64,000 nucleotides of DNA from Streptomyces regalis (GTDB lineage: Bacteria; Actinomycetota; Actinomycetes; Streptomycetales; Streptomycetaceae): assembly GCF_001509475.1 (NCBI RefSeq), contig NZ_LLZG01000047.1, positions 62,001 to 126,000 of the forward strand, read 5' to 3'. Made by a program: the position numbers and the translations under genes. Of the stretch, positions 24,442-33,956 are shown in pieces. Each line of letters opens with the position of its first letter. The first letter of the stretch is position 1. The notes below the pieces were generated by a model. That model made no database searches, had not been told where the DNA came from, and saw nothing but the letters and a program-made list of their open reading frames with translations.

Positions 24442-24969
24442 TCAGCCGGTCTTGCGCCCAAACCGTGTGCCGACGCGTTCCCACTCCGCGGCCCACTGCT
24501 GCATACGGCACCGGTTCAGGTACAGCCGCGAACCCCACGCCACGCCCCACACGGCCCCACTCGCGCCCGCAGCGGCCAGGACGCCTCCGAAGGCCGCGCG
24601 GAGCCGCGCCTCCCCGTCGGTCAGGGGCTCGGACGTGAGATTGCCGCTCTTGTCGGTCCACACGGTGACGGCGCTTCCGGCCCGGGCACCGGGAGGCACC
24701 CTGGCCTCGTCCGTGCGGGTCGAACCGTCCGGCGCGGACCAACGGACGGTGGCCCACACCCGGTGGTCGCTCACCGTTCTGTCGGGAACCCTGTCCTCCG
24801 CGTCTTCGGCGAGTACAGCCGAGACCGCGCGGTTCTCGGCCCGCCCCCGATCGGCGGCCCGCTCCACCGCATCCGCCGCGCCCAGACCCGCCAAGAGACC
24901 GACCACCTCCCCGGCGCTCTTCGGAGGGCGAACGCGCTCGGTAATCAGAGTGGAGCGATCCGTGTTCAT
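24442..24969 (-). CDS. Rv1733c-family membrane protein, altered N-terminus
   Basis: 175 residues. From LAGLGAADAVERAADRGRAE through AVSAVLAEDAEDR, HRVWATVRWSAPDGSTRTDEA, a second helix (~135-150) and EWERVGTRFGRKTG it follows the Rv1733c-like family, two-helix membrane proteins common in actinomycetes. The usual N-terminus (W..RNPLRR..D..EAWV and the first helix) is replaced here by MNTDRSTLITERVRPPKSAG. The 5' end thus seems to have been swapped by recombination, leaving only part of helix 1. The gene may be non-functional. Confidence 0.6.
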   Translation of the reverse strand: MNTDRSTLITERVRPPKSAGEVVGLLAGLGAADAVERAADRGRAENRAVSAVLAEDAEDRVPDRTVSDHRVWATVRWSAPDGSTRTDEARVPPGARAGSAVTVWTDKSGNLTSEPLTDGEARLRAAFGGVLAAAGASGAVWGVAWGSRLYLNRCRMQQWAAEWERVGTRFGRKTG

Positions 24970-25069
24970 CCAGGTCGCCGCGCATGTTTCGCATCAATGG
25001 CCTGGCCGGAGCCCCCGCGGGTGTACGACGCTGAGGGCAGGAACATTTCCAGTAGATGAGGAGCCCGCC

Positions 25070-25570
25070 GTGCGCGCTCGTGACCTGGCGGTCGAATACG
25101 AAACGGTGAGCGTCGACAGTGACGCCATGGACGCGGCCCGGCTGATGGCCGAGCACAAGCTGCCGGGCTTGTTGGTGCTCGACGAGCGGGGTGAGCCGAA
25201 GGCGATCCTGCCCGCCTCCCAGATGATCAAGGTGCTGGTGCCCGAGTACGTGATCGAAGACCCCACACTCGCCGCTGTCGTCGACGAGAAGCACGCCGAC
25301 CGGCTCTGCCAGGTGCTGGCCGGCCGCCGCGTGGGGGACTGTCTGTCCAGCAAGGCGGCCCCGCCGCCGGTCGCCGACCCTGACGACACCGCCCTGGAAG
25401 TGGCCGCGCTGATGGCGCAGGTGCGCAGCCCGCTGGTGGCGGTCGCCGAGAAGGCGAAGGCCGGGCGGGGTGGGCGGGACGAGGGGGGCACGCATTTGCT
25501 GGGCGTGATCACCGCCTCGCACCTGCTGCACGAACTCCTCGGCGCCGCAGGGGCGGTGAGCCCCAAGTAA
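25070..25570 (+). CDS. CBS-domain pair protein
   Basis: 166 residues made almost wholly of two CBS motifs: RARDLAVEYETVSVDSDAMDAAR with PGLLVLDERGEPKAILPAS, and CLSSKAAPPPVADPDDTALE with LLGVITASHLLHELLG. GTG start with GAGGAG at good distance; the longer upstream frame is not coding. Paralogous to the CBS gene at 48354, where the protein is translationally tied to NhaP and ArsB/NhaD transporters. Stand-alone CBS pairs usually bind adenine nucleotides and regulate a partner. Here no transporter is adjacent on the same strand, so the partner is unclear. Confidence 0.85.
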   Translation: MRARDLAVEYETVSVDSDAMDAARLMAEHKLPGLLVLDERGEPKAILPASQMIKVLVPEYVIEDPTLAAVVDEKHADRLCQVLAGRRVGDCLSSKAAPPPVADPDDTALEVAALMAQVRSPLVAVAEKAKAGRGGRDEGGTHLLGVITASHLLHELLGAAGAVSPK

Positions 25571-25598
25571 GCACCTCCGGGCCCGTCGTCGCGCAGGG

Positions 25599-26204
25599 CT
25601 ACTCCAGGGCGGAGTTCCGGAGGATCCCGCGGCACATCTCGACGTCGATCCGCCGCCCCAACTGCTCCAGTACCGGGATGCCACACCGCAGGGTCCCCTG
25701 CTCAGCGGACTGGCGTGCGCCCTGATCCAGTTGGTGCCACAGCAGCGGATTGGCGACCAGGCAGCGTGGGTCCAGGATGAGCCGCGCGCCGGACGTGTCC
25801 GTGAGGATCAGCCGCGGGCTGACCCCCTGGGACACGCGTACGGTGACCAGGCGGTCGGTGCGCACCCAGGAGTGGGTCACGAGCCCGCGTGAGTCGAGGC
25901 CGCCGTTGGCGGCGCTCACCCGCGGCGGCGTCAGGATGATCAAGAGCAGCACGGCGAGCGCGGCCCACCACCCGGCGCGCACGACGGTGAGACGAAGAAG
26001 CCCCCAGTCGAGCAGCACCAGTGCCCCGAAGAGCAGCACGCCGCAGAACACCGCGCTGCGTACTTCCTGCGCCCAGTAACGGTCTTCGACCCTCCGAAGG
26101 GCATCCGCACGGGGAGGACCGTCCACTGGGGCGCGCTTCTCACTGCGCCGTCCCATGCGGGCCAGACTAGACACGGCACCGGCTTGTGTCTCCGGGTGTG
26201 ACAA
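25599..26204 (-). CDS. Membrane protein with PH-like C-terminus (last gene of cassette)
   Basis: 201 residues (185 if the ATG at 26156, MGRRSEKRA, is used). Two adjacent helices (VFCGVLLFGALVLLDWGLLRL; WWAALAVLLLIILTPP) are followed by a beta-rich domain (GLVTHSWVRTDRLVTVRVSQ; LILTDTSGARLILDPRCLV) resembling bacterial PH-like domains. It starts 22 bp after the preceding gene and ends the minus-strand operon flotillin-AAA ATPase-membrane proteins. There is no strong ribosome-binding site. The PH-like assignment is from pattern only. Confidence 0.65.
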   Translation of the reverse strand: MSHPETQAGAVSSLARMGRRSEKRAPVDGPPRADALRRVEDRYWAQEVRSAVFCGVLLFGALVLLDWGLLRLTVVRAGWWAALAVLLLIILTPPRVSAANGGLDSRGLVTHSWVRTDRLVTVRVSQGVSPRLILTDTSGARLILDPRCLVANPLLWHQLDQGARQSAEQGTLRCGIPVLEQLGRRIDVEMCRGILRNSALE

Positions 26205-26225
26205 GCCCGGTCTCGGGTCGCCTGG

Positions 26226-26819
26226 TCAGCCGATTCCGCCCACCTCGAGCAGCGCCACGAGGTAGGCGCAGATGGCCCCCACCTGAGCGAGGAACACAAG
26301 CACGGTGTGGACGGCGAGATGGCCGGGCCGCCCCGTCCCGAGGCAAGCACGAGCTGCCCTGCTCACGCGCGGACGCCGCAGTGTCGTGTCCCCTGTCTGC
26401 CGTTCGAGCGCCCTGCACAGGGCACGACGCCCGGCGGCCGAGGTGACGCCGAGCCGTACCCCGTGTCCGTCGCGGACGACAACGGTGCGGTAGGTGCTGC
26501 CGTACGAGAACGTCGTCAACAGCCGGACGCTGGTGATGTGGTTCAGGTCGACGGAGCGCACACCGGTCAGGGTCCGTGCGGTCATCCTGTTCGTGCTGTG
26601 GCGCGCCGGAGGGCGTTCCTCGCAGAGCTCGCCGAACAGGAGGAAGGCGAGAGGGCAGGTCAGCAGGCCCAGTGCCGCAGCCGCCTCGGCCAAGCCGCCG
26701 GCGGCGAAGGGCAGTACGAGCAGCCCCACTGCCAGGCCCGCACCCGCACGTGCCCGACGGCGGACCGTGCCGACGTCGGGCAGTTCCCGGGGCAGCGGTG
26801 CCGGACGGGTGCGCGGCAC
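26226..26819 (-). CDS. Membrane protein with PH-like middle domain
   Basis: 197 residues. A hydrophobic hairpin (~30-65: AGLAVGLLVLPFAAGGLAEA, then LLTCPLAFLLFG), a soluble beta-rich domain (LTGVRSVDLNHITSVRLLTT; YRTVVVRDGHGVRLGVTSAA) and a C-terminal helix (VHTVLVFLAQVGAICAYLVA). The VDL..ITSVR and RDxxG patterns resemble bacterial PH-like membrane proteins. The GTG start lies one base after the stop of the giant AAA ATPase, so translation is coupled. It pairs with the next gene, which has the same architecture. Function unknown; the context ties it to the flotillin-ATPase cassette. Confidence 0.7.
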   Translation of the reverse strand: MPRTRPAPLPRELPDVGTVRRRARAGAGLAVGLLVLPFAAGGLAEAAAALGLLTCPLAFLLFGELCEERPPARHSTNRMTARTLTGVRSVDLNHITSVRLLTTFSYGSTYRTVVVRDGHGVRLGVTSAAGRRALCRALERQTGDTTLRRPRVSRAARACLGTGRPGHLAVHTVLVFLAQVGAICAYLVALLEVGGIG

Positions 26820-26820
26820 C

Positions 26821-29800
26821 TCAGTGCTCCTCGTGGCCCGGGTCGGGGCGGGCCGCGTGTCGGGCGGTGGGGTTGGCGATGAGGTGGCGTGGGTCGGCGG
26901 CGCGGTTGATCGCCGTCTCGACGGCCGCGATCCGGTCGGCGAGCAGGCCGAGGGTGGCGACCGCGCGGGTGAGGGGGTCGTCGTCCGGTCCGCCCAGGGC
27001 CTGGGTGCGGACGTACGCTGTCTTCAACTCGGCCCAGCGCATTGCCTGTTCGGCCGTGAGCGTGCCGCGCAGCTCCGCCAGTTTCAGCAGGTTGGACTCG
27101 GCGCCGGTGGTGAGGGTCTGGGCCTCGGCGGTGTAGTGGTCGTCGATCAGCGCGGCGAGCTCGGTGTCGTTCATGACCGGCTGGATGCGCTGGACGATCT
27201 TGTTCATGTTGCGGTAGGAGCCCTGGAGTTGGAAGGGCGGTTCGGTGCGGGTGGCGTCGGACTGGGCGGCGGAGGCGATGTAGGCGGCGTTGACCGCGAG
27301 GACCGTTTCGCGGGCCGTCAGCAGGTGGCGCAGTACGGCCAGGATCCGCTCCAGCTCGGCGGGCGCGTACGAGTGCGTCAGCCGGTCGGCACGGGCCGTC
27401 GTGTCACCCTCGGCGAGGCGGATCAGCAGGTCGAGGTCGGTGCGGTCGCGCCCGGCGAGCGGGGCGAGGACCGGGTTGGCGGTGAGCGCGTTCTCGATGA
27501 AGCTGAGCGCGAAGGCGTCCTCCTTGCCGGTCAGGACGTCGCCGAGGTTCCACACGTCGGCGCGGTTGGAGAGCATGTCGGGCACGCGGAAGCGGCTGCC
27601 GGACTCGGTGTAGGGATTGCCGGCCATGCAGACGGCGAACCGCTTGCCCCGCAGGTCGTACGTGCGCGGCTGCCCGTCCCACACGCCCTCGATGCGGCGG
27701 GTGGCATCACACAGCGGGATGAACTTCTGCAGCAGCTCGGGCGAGGTGTGCTGGATGTCGTCGAGGTAGAGGAGGGTGTTGTTGCCTGTCTCCAGCGCGA
27801 AGTTGATCTTCTCGATCTCCTGGCGGGCCGTGGCGTTCGGGGCCTCGGCCGGGTCGAGTGAGGTGACGGCGTGCCCCAGCGCCGGACCGTTGACCTTCAC
27901 CAGCATCAGGCCGAGACGGTCGGCGACGTACTCCATGAGCGTCGTCTTGCCGTAGCCCGGCGGTGAGACGAGCAGCAGCAGGCCGCCGGTGTCGGTGCGC
28001 TTGGACTCACCCGTGGTGCCGAGCTGTTTGGCGAGGCTGTCGCCGACCAGCGGGAGGTACACCTCGTCGATGAGCCTGCTGCGGACGAACGCCGACATCA
28101 CGCGCGGCCGGTACTCGTCCAGGCGGATCCGCGTGCGCTCGGCAGTCACCAATGCGGTACGCCGGTGCTGGTAGGCGCGGTGACCGGTCACCTCATGGGT
28201 GCGGAACACGTGTGTCCGGGAGAGGAGTTCGTCGATACGGACAGCGAGCGTGCGGCCGGTGATGTGCGGATGGGCACCGAGCAGCCCCTGGACGGTCTCG
28301 GTCAGCGGCGCGTCGGACTCATGGCGGGGCAGGTCCGGGCAGAGCTCGGCGGCCACCGCCTCGGCCAGGTCGCCGGCGGCGATGTCCGTGCCGGTGGCGG
28401 ACGTGTACGAGGAGAGCCAGGCCTCGACGAGCTGCTTGCGTTCGGCCAGGTCGCCGAGTGCGGCGAGGTCGTCGTCGTATGCCGAAGTGCCCACCGTACG
28501 GCGGAACTTGTCGAGCAGCGTGCGGGCGCCGACGCTGATGACGAAACCGTCGGGGCCGCTGGTCAACTCCTCGAAGAGGTATGCGGCGGCGGCATCCGCG
28601 ACCTCTCCGGTGATCGCTTCTGCCAACTCCTTCTGCAGGTCGGCGATCGCAGGCGCCAGACCGAACGTGTCCCGGGCGCGTGCGAGCGACACCGCGCGCC
28701 GGGTCCAGCTGTCGCGGTCTCCCTCCGTCGTGCCGTGCGCCCAGAACAGCTGGGCGGTGGCGCGGGCCGCGGGCTCGTGGCGCAGCATGCCCGCGCCGTC
28801 GTGCAGGCGCAGGAGTGCGGCGAGGATCAAGGTGGCGTCGTGGTCGTGGACGCCGCGCTCGTAGCCCTCGTCGTACGCCGCCTCTGCCGCCTGCCTTACG
28901 AGCGCGGGTAGGTCGGCCTCTGCCAGGGCCGCCGGGCCGTGTTCGTCCAGCAGGCGGGCGGCGAGGTGCTCGGCGCGGTAGACCTGCGGGGACTCCGAGG
29001 GCAGCGGGCGGTCCCAGTAGGGGCGGGTGGCCGTGAAGTCGGGGTCCGCGATCGGAGCGCGGTAGTCGGTGCCGGTGAGTGCGAAGGCGAGGGTGTCGCC
29101 GTGCGGGACCAGGGTCAGGTCGAGGGGCTGGGTGTTGACGGCGAAACGGTGGGTGCCGAGGCGCAGGGTACGACCGTCGTCGGTGTACAGGTCGGTGCGG
29201 TCGCGCAGGGCACGCAGGGCCTCCTGGCGGGCGGACTTGAGGCGGCCGTCGAGTTCCTCCGCCCTTACCTGGTCGCCGAGTTCGCGCAGCTCGTCGGCGA
29301 GGCGGCGGACCTTGGTGGGCATCGGGTCGGAGGTGAAGTACGTGGCGACGGCGTCCGCGTCGGGAAGAGTGGCGGCGCGACGGGTGACCGTCTGCAGGAC
29401 GCGGGTTGCCGAGTCGGCGAGGCGTTCGGCGCGGCGGGAGCGCGCGTCGGCGAGGGTCTGCTTGCGGGCGGTGAACGCCTCGTGGACCTCGTCACGCTTG
29501 TCGGCGAGGTCGCCGAGGAAGTCGTCGAACTCGGCGAACCGGGACTCCAGGTTCTCCAGCTGCACCAGCACGCGGGCGAGTTGCTCGTCGCACGCCTCGG
29601 GGCTGTCGGCGGCCGCGAGCGCGCCGGTGACGGACTGGCCGAGCAGCGCGAACTCGGCGGCGAACTCGGCGCGTCCCTCGTGGTCGAGGAGCTCGCGGCG
29701 GCGGCCGTCGAGGGTGGCGCGGGCGCGGTTGACGCCGCCGAGGACCTCGGCGATGCGTTCCAGGATGGACGTACGGACGGTGGCGTCGCCGATGTCCAGG

Positions 29801-31713
29801 CCGGCGACGACCTCGGTCACCGTGGCCAGCCCGTCGGCGAGCTCATCGAGACGGGCGGCGACGGGCGCGGCCTCGGCAACGGTGGCGATCGTTTCGGCGT
29901 CGGCGACGAGTTGCTCGATGTCGGCCTGGTGGTCGGCGAAGGCGTCCTCGCGGGCGAGGTGGGTGACCGCCCGCTGACCGAAGGTGGCGAGGTCGGCCTC
30001 GACGTCGTCGGCGAGCTCGTCGATGCGGGCGGTGTCGGCGTACCGCATGTCTTTGAGCGTGAGCAGATGCCCCTGGGCGTGCCGGAGTTCGGTCAGGCCG
30101 AAGACCCAGGCGGCGGCAGTGCGCGGGGCCTCGCCGCGCAGGCGTCGTACGACCGTGGCGACCCGCGCGGCGGCCTCCGCGAGTGCTTCGGCGGCGCTGC
30201 GGGTGAGGGCCTGGACGGTCTCGAACTCGGACAGCACCTGCTCGGCGGTCGTCCGCACCTGCGCGAGCGGCGCCAGCAGGTCGCCGAGTTCGGGCTCGCC
30301 CAGCCAGTGGTAGGAATCGGCGGCCCGGACACACGCGGCGGCCAGTGCCTCGTACACCTCGCTCGTCGGGGTGGTCTCGGCGACCGCGCGCGTGATGGAC
30401 AGGCAGTCGGAGATGCCGCGCACGAGGTCGGCGTTGCCGACGCGGCCGAGCGGGCCGGTGCCGACCGGCTGGGCGGCGGCATGGGTGTCCGAGACGTACG
30501 GGGAGTTCCACAGCTGGAGCGGGTGCACGCGCTGCGGCTCGTCGGTGATTCCCGCAGGGTCCGCACGCAGCACCATCAGCGTGCCGTCGCCGAAGAGCGC
30601 CCAGCCGTGGCAGGACAGCGGGGTGGCGACCTCCTTGCGGATCACGTTGTACGGCAGCAGCAGGCTGCGGCCCTCCACGCGCGCGTGGAAGGCGTACAGC
30701 ACGTCCTCGCCGTTCGGTGAGCGGACCTCGCGCTCGAACTCCAGCCCAGCCGTGTCGAGTTCGTACGTCTTGTGGTGGCCCGTGGCCAGGCAGTAGCCGC
30801 CGGGGAAGACGATGCCCTGGTCCTCGGGGAGGCGGCGGCAGGCCTGGCCGATGCCGTCGAGGCGGACGACGGTCCTGGTGAGGGTGTTGAAGACCAGGTA
30901 GCGGTCGGTCTCCTCCTTGTAGGGGCGGATGCGCAGCAGGATCAGGGCGCCCACGCGCGCGTGGGCGATGTCGGCGTCGGCGAGGGACTGGAGGGGCTCG
31001 GCGACGGGCTCGGCGTAGATTCCCTCGCCGGTCTCGGTGTTGTTCTCGACCTTGACGGTGAGGGTGCCGCCGACGGTCTCGACGAAGACCTCGCCGACGA
31101 TGGAGACGTGGGGGTGGCGGCCGAGGACGTGGTCCTCACGGGTCGCCGGAGTCCACTCGAAGTCATGGGAGGACGGGAAGACGTGGTCGCGGTCGCCACG
31201 CGCGTCAAGGAAGTCGGCCTGTCCGTCGTCGGTGAGCGCCCAGCGCAGCACGCGGATGTCGCCCGCCTTCTCGCCGGTCTGGAAGACGGCCAGCAACTTG
31301 CCTTCGACGCGGCGGAGCTGGAGCAGGTGAGCCTGCCGGTAGTAGCGGTAGAGGGCGGCGAACTCGCGCCGGAACGACGGGTCGTCGAGGAGGCCGGGCA
31401 CGGCGTCGTCGGGCAGCCGGTTCAGGTCACGGTCGTGCAGTGCGAAGACGTCGCCGACGGTCGTCTCGGGCTTCAGGCCCAGGAAGACGTTGTGGCCGAA
31501 CAGCAGCGCGTCGCCGATGGAGACGATGTCGCGGGGCACGCAGGTGTGCTCGGTGCGCAACCGCTCGGTGCCGGCGAGTTCGAGCCGCATCGAGCCGAAC
31601 TCCTCGGTGCGGCGGGCGTTGAGCGCCTCGGCGCGGCGCGCGAGTTCGGCGGCCTGCGCGGCGAGCCGGTCGCGCAGCACCTCGTACGTGCCGGTGTCCA
31701 GACCGGTGGTCAT
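26821..31713 (-). CDS. Giant AAA ATPase, DUF3686 type (DNA repair ATPase label)
   Basis: 1630 residues. The N-terminal ~1000 residues are a DUF3686-type region: MRLELAGTERLRTEHTCVPR, DIVSIGDALLFGHNVFLGLK, then beta-rich segments (~120-400) and long charged helices (~480-840) predicted as coiled coil. The AAA module is C-terminal: Walker A LLVSPPGYGKTTLMEY near 1252, Walker B TLLYLDDIQHTSPELLQK near 1317, and CMAGNPYTESGSRFRVPDML, a MoxR-like sensor region. Databases call such proteins DNA repair ATPases, but I know of no direct evidence for that. It follows a flotillin gene and an 18-bp hairpin, and precedes two membrane genes, so remodelling of a membrane complex is more likely. ATG with GAGAGGG upstream. 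Confidence 0.88.
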   Translation of the reverse strand: MTTGLDTGTYEVLRDRLAAQAAELARRAEALNARRTEEFGSMRLELAGTERLRTEHTCVPRDIVSIGDALLFGHNVFLGLKPETTVGDVFALHDRDLNRLPDDAVPGLLDDPSFRREFAALYRYYRQAHLLQLRRVEGKLLAVFQTGEKAGDIRVLRWALTDDGQADFLDARGDRDHVFPSSHDFEWTPATREDHVLGRHPHVSIVGEVFVETVGGTLTVKVENNTETGEGIYAEPVAEPLQSLADADIAHARVGALILLRIRPYKEETDRYLVFNTLTRTVVRLDGIGQACRRLPEDQGIVFPGGYCLATGHHKTYELDTAGLEFEREVRSPNGEDVLYAFHARVEGRSLLLPYNVIRKEVATPLSCHGWALFGDGTLMVLRADPAGITDEPQRVHPLQLWNSPYVSDTHAAAQPVGTGPLGRVGNADLVRGISDCLSITRAVAETTPTSEVYEALAAACVRAADSYHWLGEPELGDLLAPLAQVRTTAEQVLSEFETVQALTRSAAEALAEAAARVATVVRRLRGEAPRTAAAWVFGLTELRHAQGHLLTLKDMRYADTARIDELADDVEADLATFGQRAVTHLAREDAFADHQADIEQLVADAETIATVAEAAPVAARLDELADGLATVTEVVAGLDIGDATVRTSILERIAEVLGGVNRARATLDGRRRELLDHEGRAEFAAEFALLGQSVTGALAAADSPEACDEQLARVLVQLENLESRFAEFDDFLGDLADKRDEVHEAFTARKQTLADARSRRAERLADSATRVLQTVTRRAATLPDADAVATYFTSDPMPTKVRRLADELRELGDQVRAEELDGRLKSARQEALRALRDRTDLYTDDGRTLRLGTHRFAVNTQPLDLTLVPHGDTLAFALTGTDYRAPIADPDFTATRPYWDRPLPSESPQVYRAEHLAARLLDEHGPAALAEADLPALVRQAAEAAYDEGYERGVHDHDATLILAALLRLHDGAGMLRHEPAARATAQLFWAHGTTEGDRDSWTRRAVSLARARDTFGLAPAIADLQKELAEAITGEVADAAAAYLFEELTSGPDGFVISVGARTLLDKFRRTVGTSAYDDDLAALGDLAERKQLVEAWLSSYTSATGTDIAAGDLAEAVAAELCPDLPRHESDAPLTETVQGLLGAHPHITGRTLAVRIDELLSRTHVFRTHEVTGHRAYQHRRTALVTAERTRIRLDEYRPRVMSAFVRSRLIDEVYLPLVGDSLAKQLGTTGESKRTDTGGLLLLVSPPGYGKTTLMEYVADRLGLMLVKVNGPALGHAVTSLDPAEAPNATARQEIEKINFALETGNNTLLYLDDIQHTSPELLQKFIPLCDATRRIEGVWDGQPRTYDLRGKRFAVCMAGNPYTESGSRFRVPDMLSNRADVWNLGDVLTGKEDAFALSFIENALTANPVLAPLAGRDRTDLDLLIRLAEGDTTARADRLTHSYAPAELERILAVLRHLLTARETVLAVNAAYIASAAQSDATRTEPPFQLQGSYRNMNKIVQRIQPVMNDTELAALIDDHYTAEAQTLTTGAESNLLKLAELRGTLTAEQAMRWAELKTAYVRTQALGGPDDDPLTRAVATLGLLADRIAAVETAINRAADPRHLIANPTARHAARPDPGHEEH

Positions 31714-31741
31714 GGCATCCCTCTCAGGAAGTCGGAAAAAG

Positions 31742-31786
31742 CGCGGTCCGGAGCTGCCGTCCCCTGTGCGGCAGCTCCGGACCGCG
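31742..31786 (-). terminator. 18-bp hairpin between flotillin and AAA ATPase genes
   Basis: Perfect arms (left 31742-31759, right 31769-31786; core GGTCCGGAGCTGCC) with a 9-nt loop, 6 bp after the flotillin stop and 28 bp before the ATPase start. It should stop or process most flotillin transcripts. If the cassette is one operon, this is an attenuator that lowers ATPase relative to flotillin. Confidence 0.75.
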
Positions 31787-31792
31787 GGTCGG

Positions 31793-33838
31793 TCAGCCCT
31801 TGGCGCTGCCGTTCAGGGCGGTGAGGGAGGTGTCTGCGAGGCCCAGCTCGCCTGCCTTCTCCAGCAGTTGCCGGAACTGTCCGGCGTTGTCTCCGCCGGA
31901 CTTCATCAGCTTCATCAGCAGGGCGGAGACGGTCAGATTCTGCACGTCGGCTGTCGAGACCGAGCCGAGGACACGGCTCAGGTCGTCGGTGAAGCTGGAG
32001 GTGCCGTCCAGCCAGGGCCCCGCGAGGGCCTGCGCGGTCTCGGAGTGCTGGACGAATCCGTCGACGCTCTTGCCGAGCGCGATGGAGGACATCAGCCGGT
32101 CGAAGAAGACCGACTCGCCGCCGACGATGTTGATGTCGGCGTTCTCCAGCCCGGTGGCGAGCACCGTGGCCTGTGCCTCGGCGACCTGCCGCTGCACGTC
32201 CAGCCCCGCGAGACGGATGTCCTTCTCGGCCTCCAGCCGCAGCCGGTACTCCTCGTGCCCGCGGGACGCCTCGTCCAGCGCGGCCATCGCGGCGGCCTTC
32301 TCGGTCAGACCGGCTGCCTCGGCCTTCAGCTTCTCGCCGATGCCCTCCGCCTCCGCGAGCGCCTTCGCCCGGGAGCCCTCCGCCTCGGCCCGCATCCGCG
32401 CCTCGGCTGCCTCCGCCTCCGCACGGCCGGCCTTCTCGATGACCTCGGCCTCCTTGTCGCGGACCTGCACGGCGGCCAGGCCCTCGGCGGCGGACTCCGC
32501 CTGGATGCCCTCGGCGAGTCGCAGCTTGGCCTGCGCGTCGAGGTCAGCGCTCTTCAACCGGGCCTCGGCCAGGGTCAGTTCCTCCGCCGCGCGGTGCACG
32601 GCGGCCTGCTCGGCGGCCTCGGCGGCCTTGATGTCCTTGACCAGCTTCTCCTGCGCCTCGGCCTCGGCGGCGATGATCACGGTCTGGCGGCCACGCTCGG
32701 CTTCCTCCACGGCGCGCAGCTTCTTGATGGACTCCTCCTGCTCGGCGACCGTACGGTCCACCGCCACCCGCTCCCGGATGACCTCGGCGATCTCCCGCTT
32801 CTCCGCCTCGACTTCCTTCGAAGCGGCGATCCGGGTCAGCTCGGTCTCCCGTTCCCGTGCGATGACTTCGAGGAGCCGGTCCTTCTCGATGCGCTCGTTC
32901 TCGATGGCGATGACCCGCTCGCGGTTCTTCTGCGCGACGGCGACCTCGCGGGCCTGGTTCTCGCGCTGGATGCCGAGCTGCTCCTCGGTCTTCAGGAAGG
33001 CGCCCTGCGAGCGCAGTCGCTCCTCCTCGACGACCCGCGCGGTCTCGGCCTCCTCGCGGGCCCGTACGGTGTCGATCTCCCGCCTCTGCTTGATCTCCGC
33101 GTCTGCCTGGCGGCGCTCCAGTTCCAGGATGGCCTCGCGGGCGTCGACGTTCTGCCGGGTGATCTCCTTCTCCTCGGTGCGCTGGGCCTCGTTGGTGCGC
33201 ACGTGCTCCACGGCCGTCAGCTCGGTGATCTTGCGGATGCCCTGGGCGTCCAGGACATTGGCCGGGTCGAGCTGGGACAGAGGCGTCTGCTCCAGGTAGT
33301 CGATCGCCGCGTCCTCCAGGTGGTAGCCGTTCAGGTCGACGCCGATGACCTCGATGATCCGGTACCGCAGTTCCTCGCGCTTGGTGTACAGGTCGGTGAA
33401 GTCCAGCTGCTTGCCGACGGTCTTGAGGGCCTCGGAGAACTTCGCGTGGAACAGCTCCTGCAGCGTGTCCCGGTCACTCGCCCGCGCCGTACCGACGGCC
33501 TGCGCGACCCTGATGACGTCCTCCACGGTCTTGTTGACCTTCACGAAGAACGAGATACGGATGTCGGCCCGGATATTGTCCTGACAGATCAGCCCGTCCC
33601 GGCCGGCCCGCGTGATCTCGATGGTCTTCACCGAGATGTCCATCACCTCGGCCTTGTGCAGCACCGGCAGCACGACCTGCCCGGTGAAGGTCACATCGAC
33701 CTTCCGAAGCTTGGAGACGATCAGCGCCTTGCCCTGCTCCACCTTGCGGAACAGGCGGGAGACGACGAACAGCACGGCGACCGTGACGAGCAGGGCGGCG
33801 GCGACGGTCACGCCGATGCCCACAGTGGTGGCATCCAT
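31793..33838 (-). CDS. Large flotillin-like SPFH protein (YqiK type)
   Basis: 681 residues. N-terminal helix (IGVTVAAALLVTVAVLFVVS), SPFH domain (~35-220: VEQGKALIVSKLRKVDVTFT; ISVKTIEITRAGRDGLICQD), a very long coiled coil (~240-560) rich in Arg/Glu/Ala, and a C-terminal region with DINIVGGESVFFDRLMSSIA. Length and order match YqiK-type flotillins rather than the shorter flotillin at 21028. YqiK-type proteins are paired with an OB-fold membrane protein; such a gene lies just upstream (33957-34391). The giant AAA ATPase follows. ATG with AAGGA upstream. Confidence 0.92.
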   Translation of the reverse strand: MDATTVGIGVTVAAALLVTVAVLFVVSRLFRKVEQGKALIVSKLRKVDVTFTGQVVLPVLHKAEVMDISVKTIEITRAGRDGLICQDNIRADIRISFFVKVNKTVEDVIRVAQAVGTARASDRDTLQELFHAKFSEALKTVGKQLDFTDLYTKREELRYRIIEVIGVDLNGYHLEDAAIDYLEQTPLSQLDPANVLDAQGIRKITELTAVEHVRTNEAQRTEEKEITRQNVDAREAILELERRQADAEIKQRREIDTVRAREEAETARVVEEERLRSQGAFLKTEEQLGIQRENQAREVAVAQKNRERVIAIENERIEKDRLLEVIARERETELTRIAASKEVEAEKREIAEVIRERVAVDRTVAEQEESIKKLRAVEEAERGRQTVIIAAEAEAQEKLVKDIKAAEAAEQAAVHRAAEELTLAEARLKSADLDAQAKLRLAEGIQAESAAEGLAAVQVRDKEAEVIEKAGRAEAEAAEARMRAEAEGSRAKALAEAEGIGEKLKAEAAGLTEKAAAMAALDEASRGHEEYRLRLEAEKDIRLAGLDVQRQVAEAQATVLATGLENADINIVGGESVFFDRLMSSIALGKSVDGFVQHSETAQALAGPWLDGTSSFTDDLSRVLGSVSTADVQNLTVSALLMKLMKSGGDNAGQFRQLLEKAGELGLADTSLTALNGSAKG

Positions 33839-33956
33839 AGGAAATCCTTGAAGTCTGCGATGAGTTGACGCCTCGACGGCGAGGCGAAGCGGCCCGCACG
33901 GCCGCGGACAAGTGCGTCACAGGCGTGGCCCAGCGGTTCCACCGCGGGCAGACCCG

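Noticed and set aside
28939..30720. A 593-codon plus-strand frame rich in Val, Gly and Asp
   Set aside because: Exact antisense shadow of the giant AAA ATPase; composition reflects GC bias and it has no ribosome-binding site.
31490..33868. A 792-codon plus-strand frame of Leu/Asp-rich sequence
   Set aside because: Antisense of the large flotillin and of the ATPase N-terminus; repetitive because the coiled coil is repetitive.
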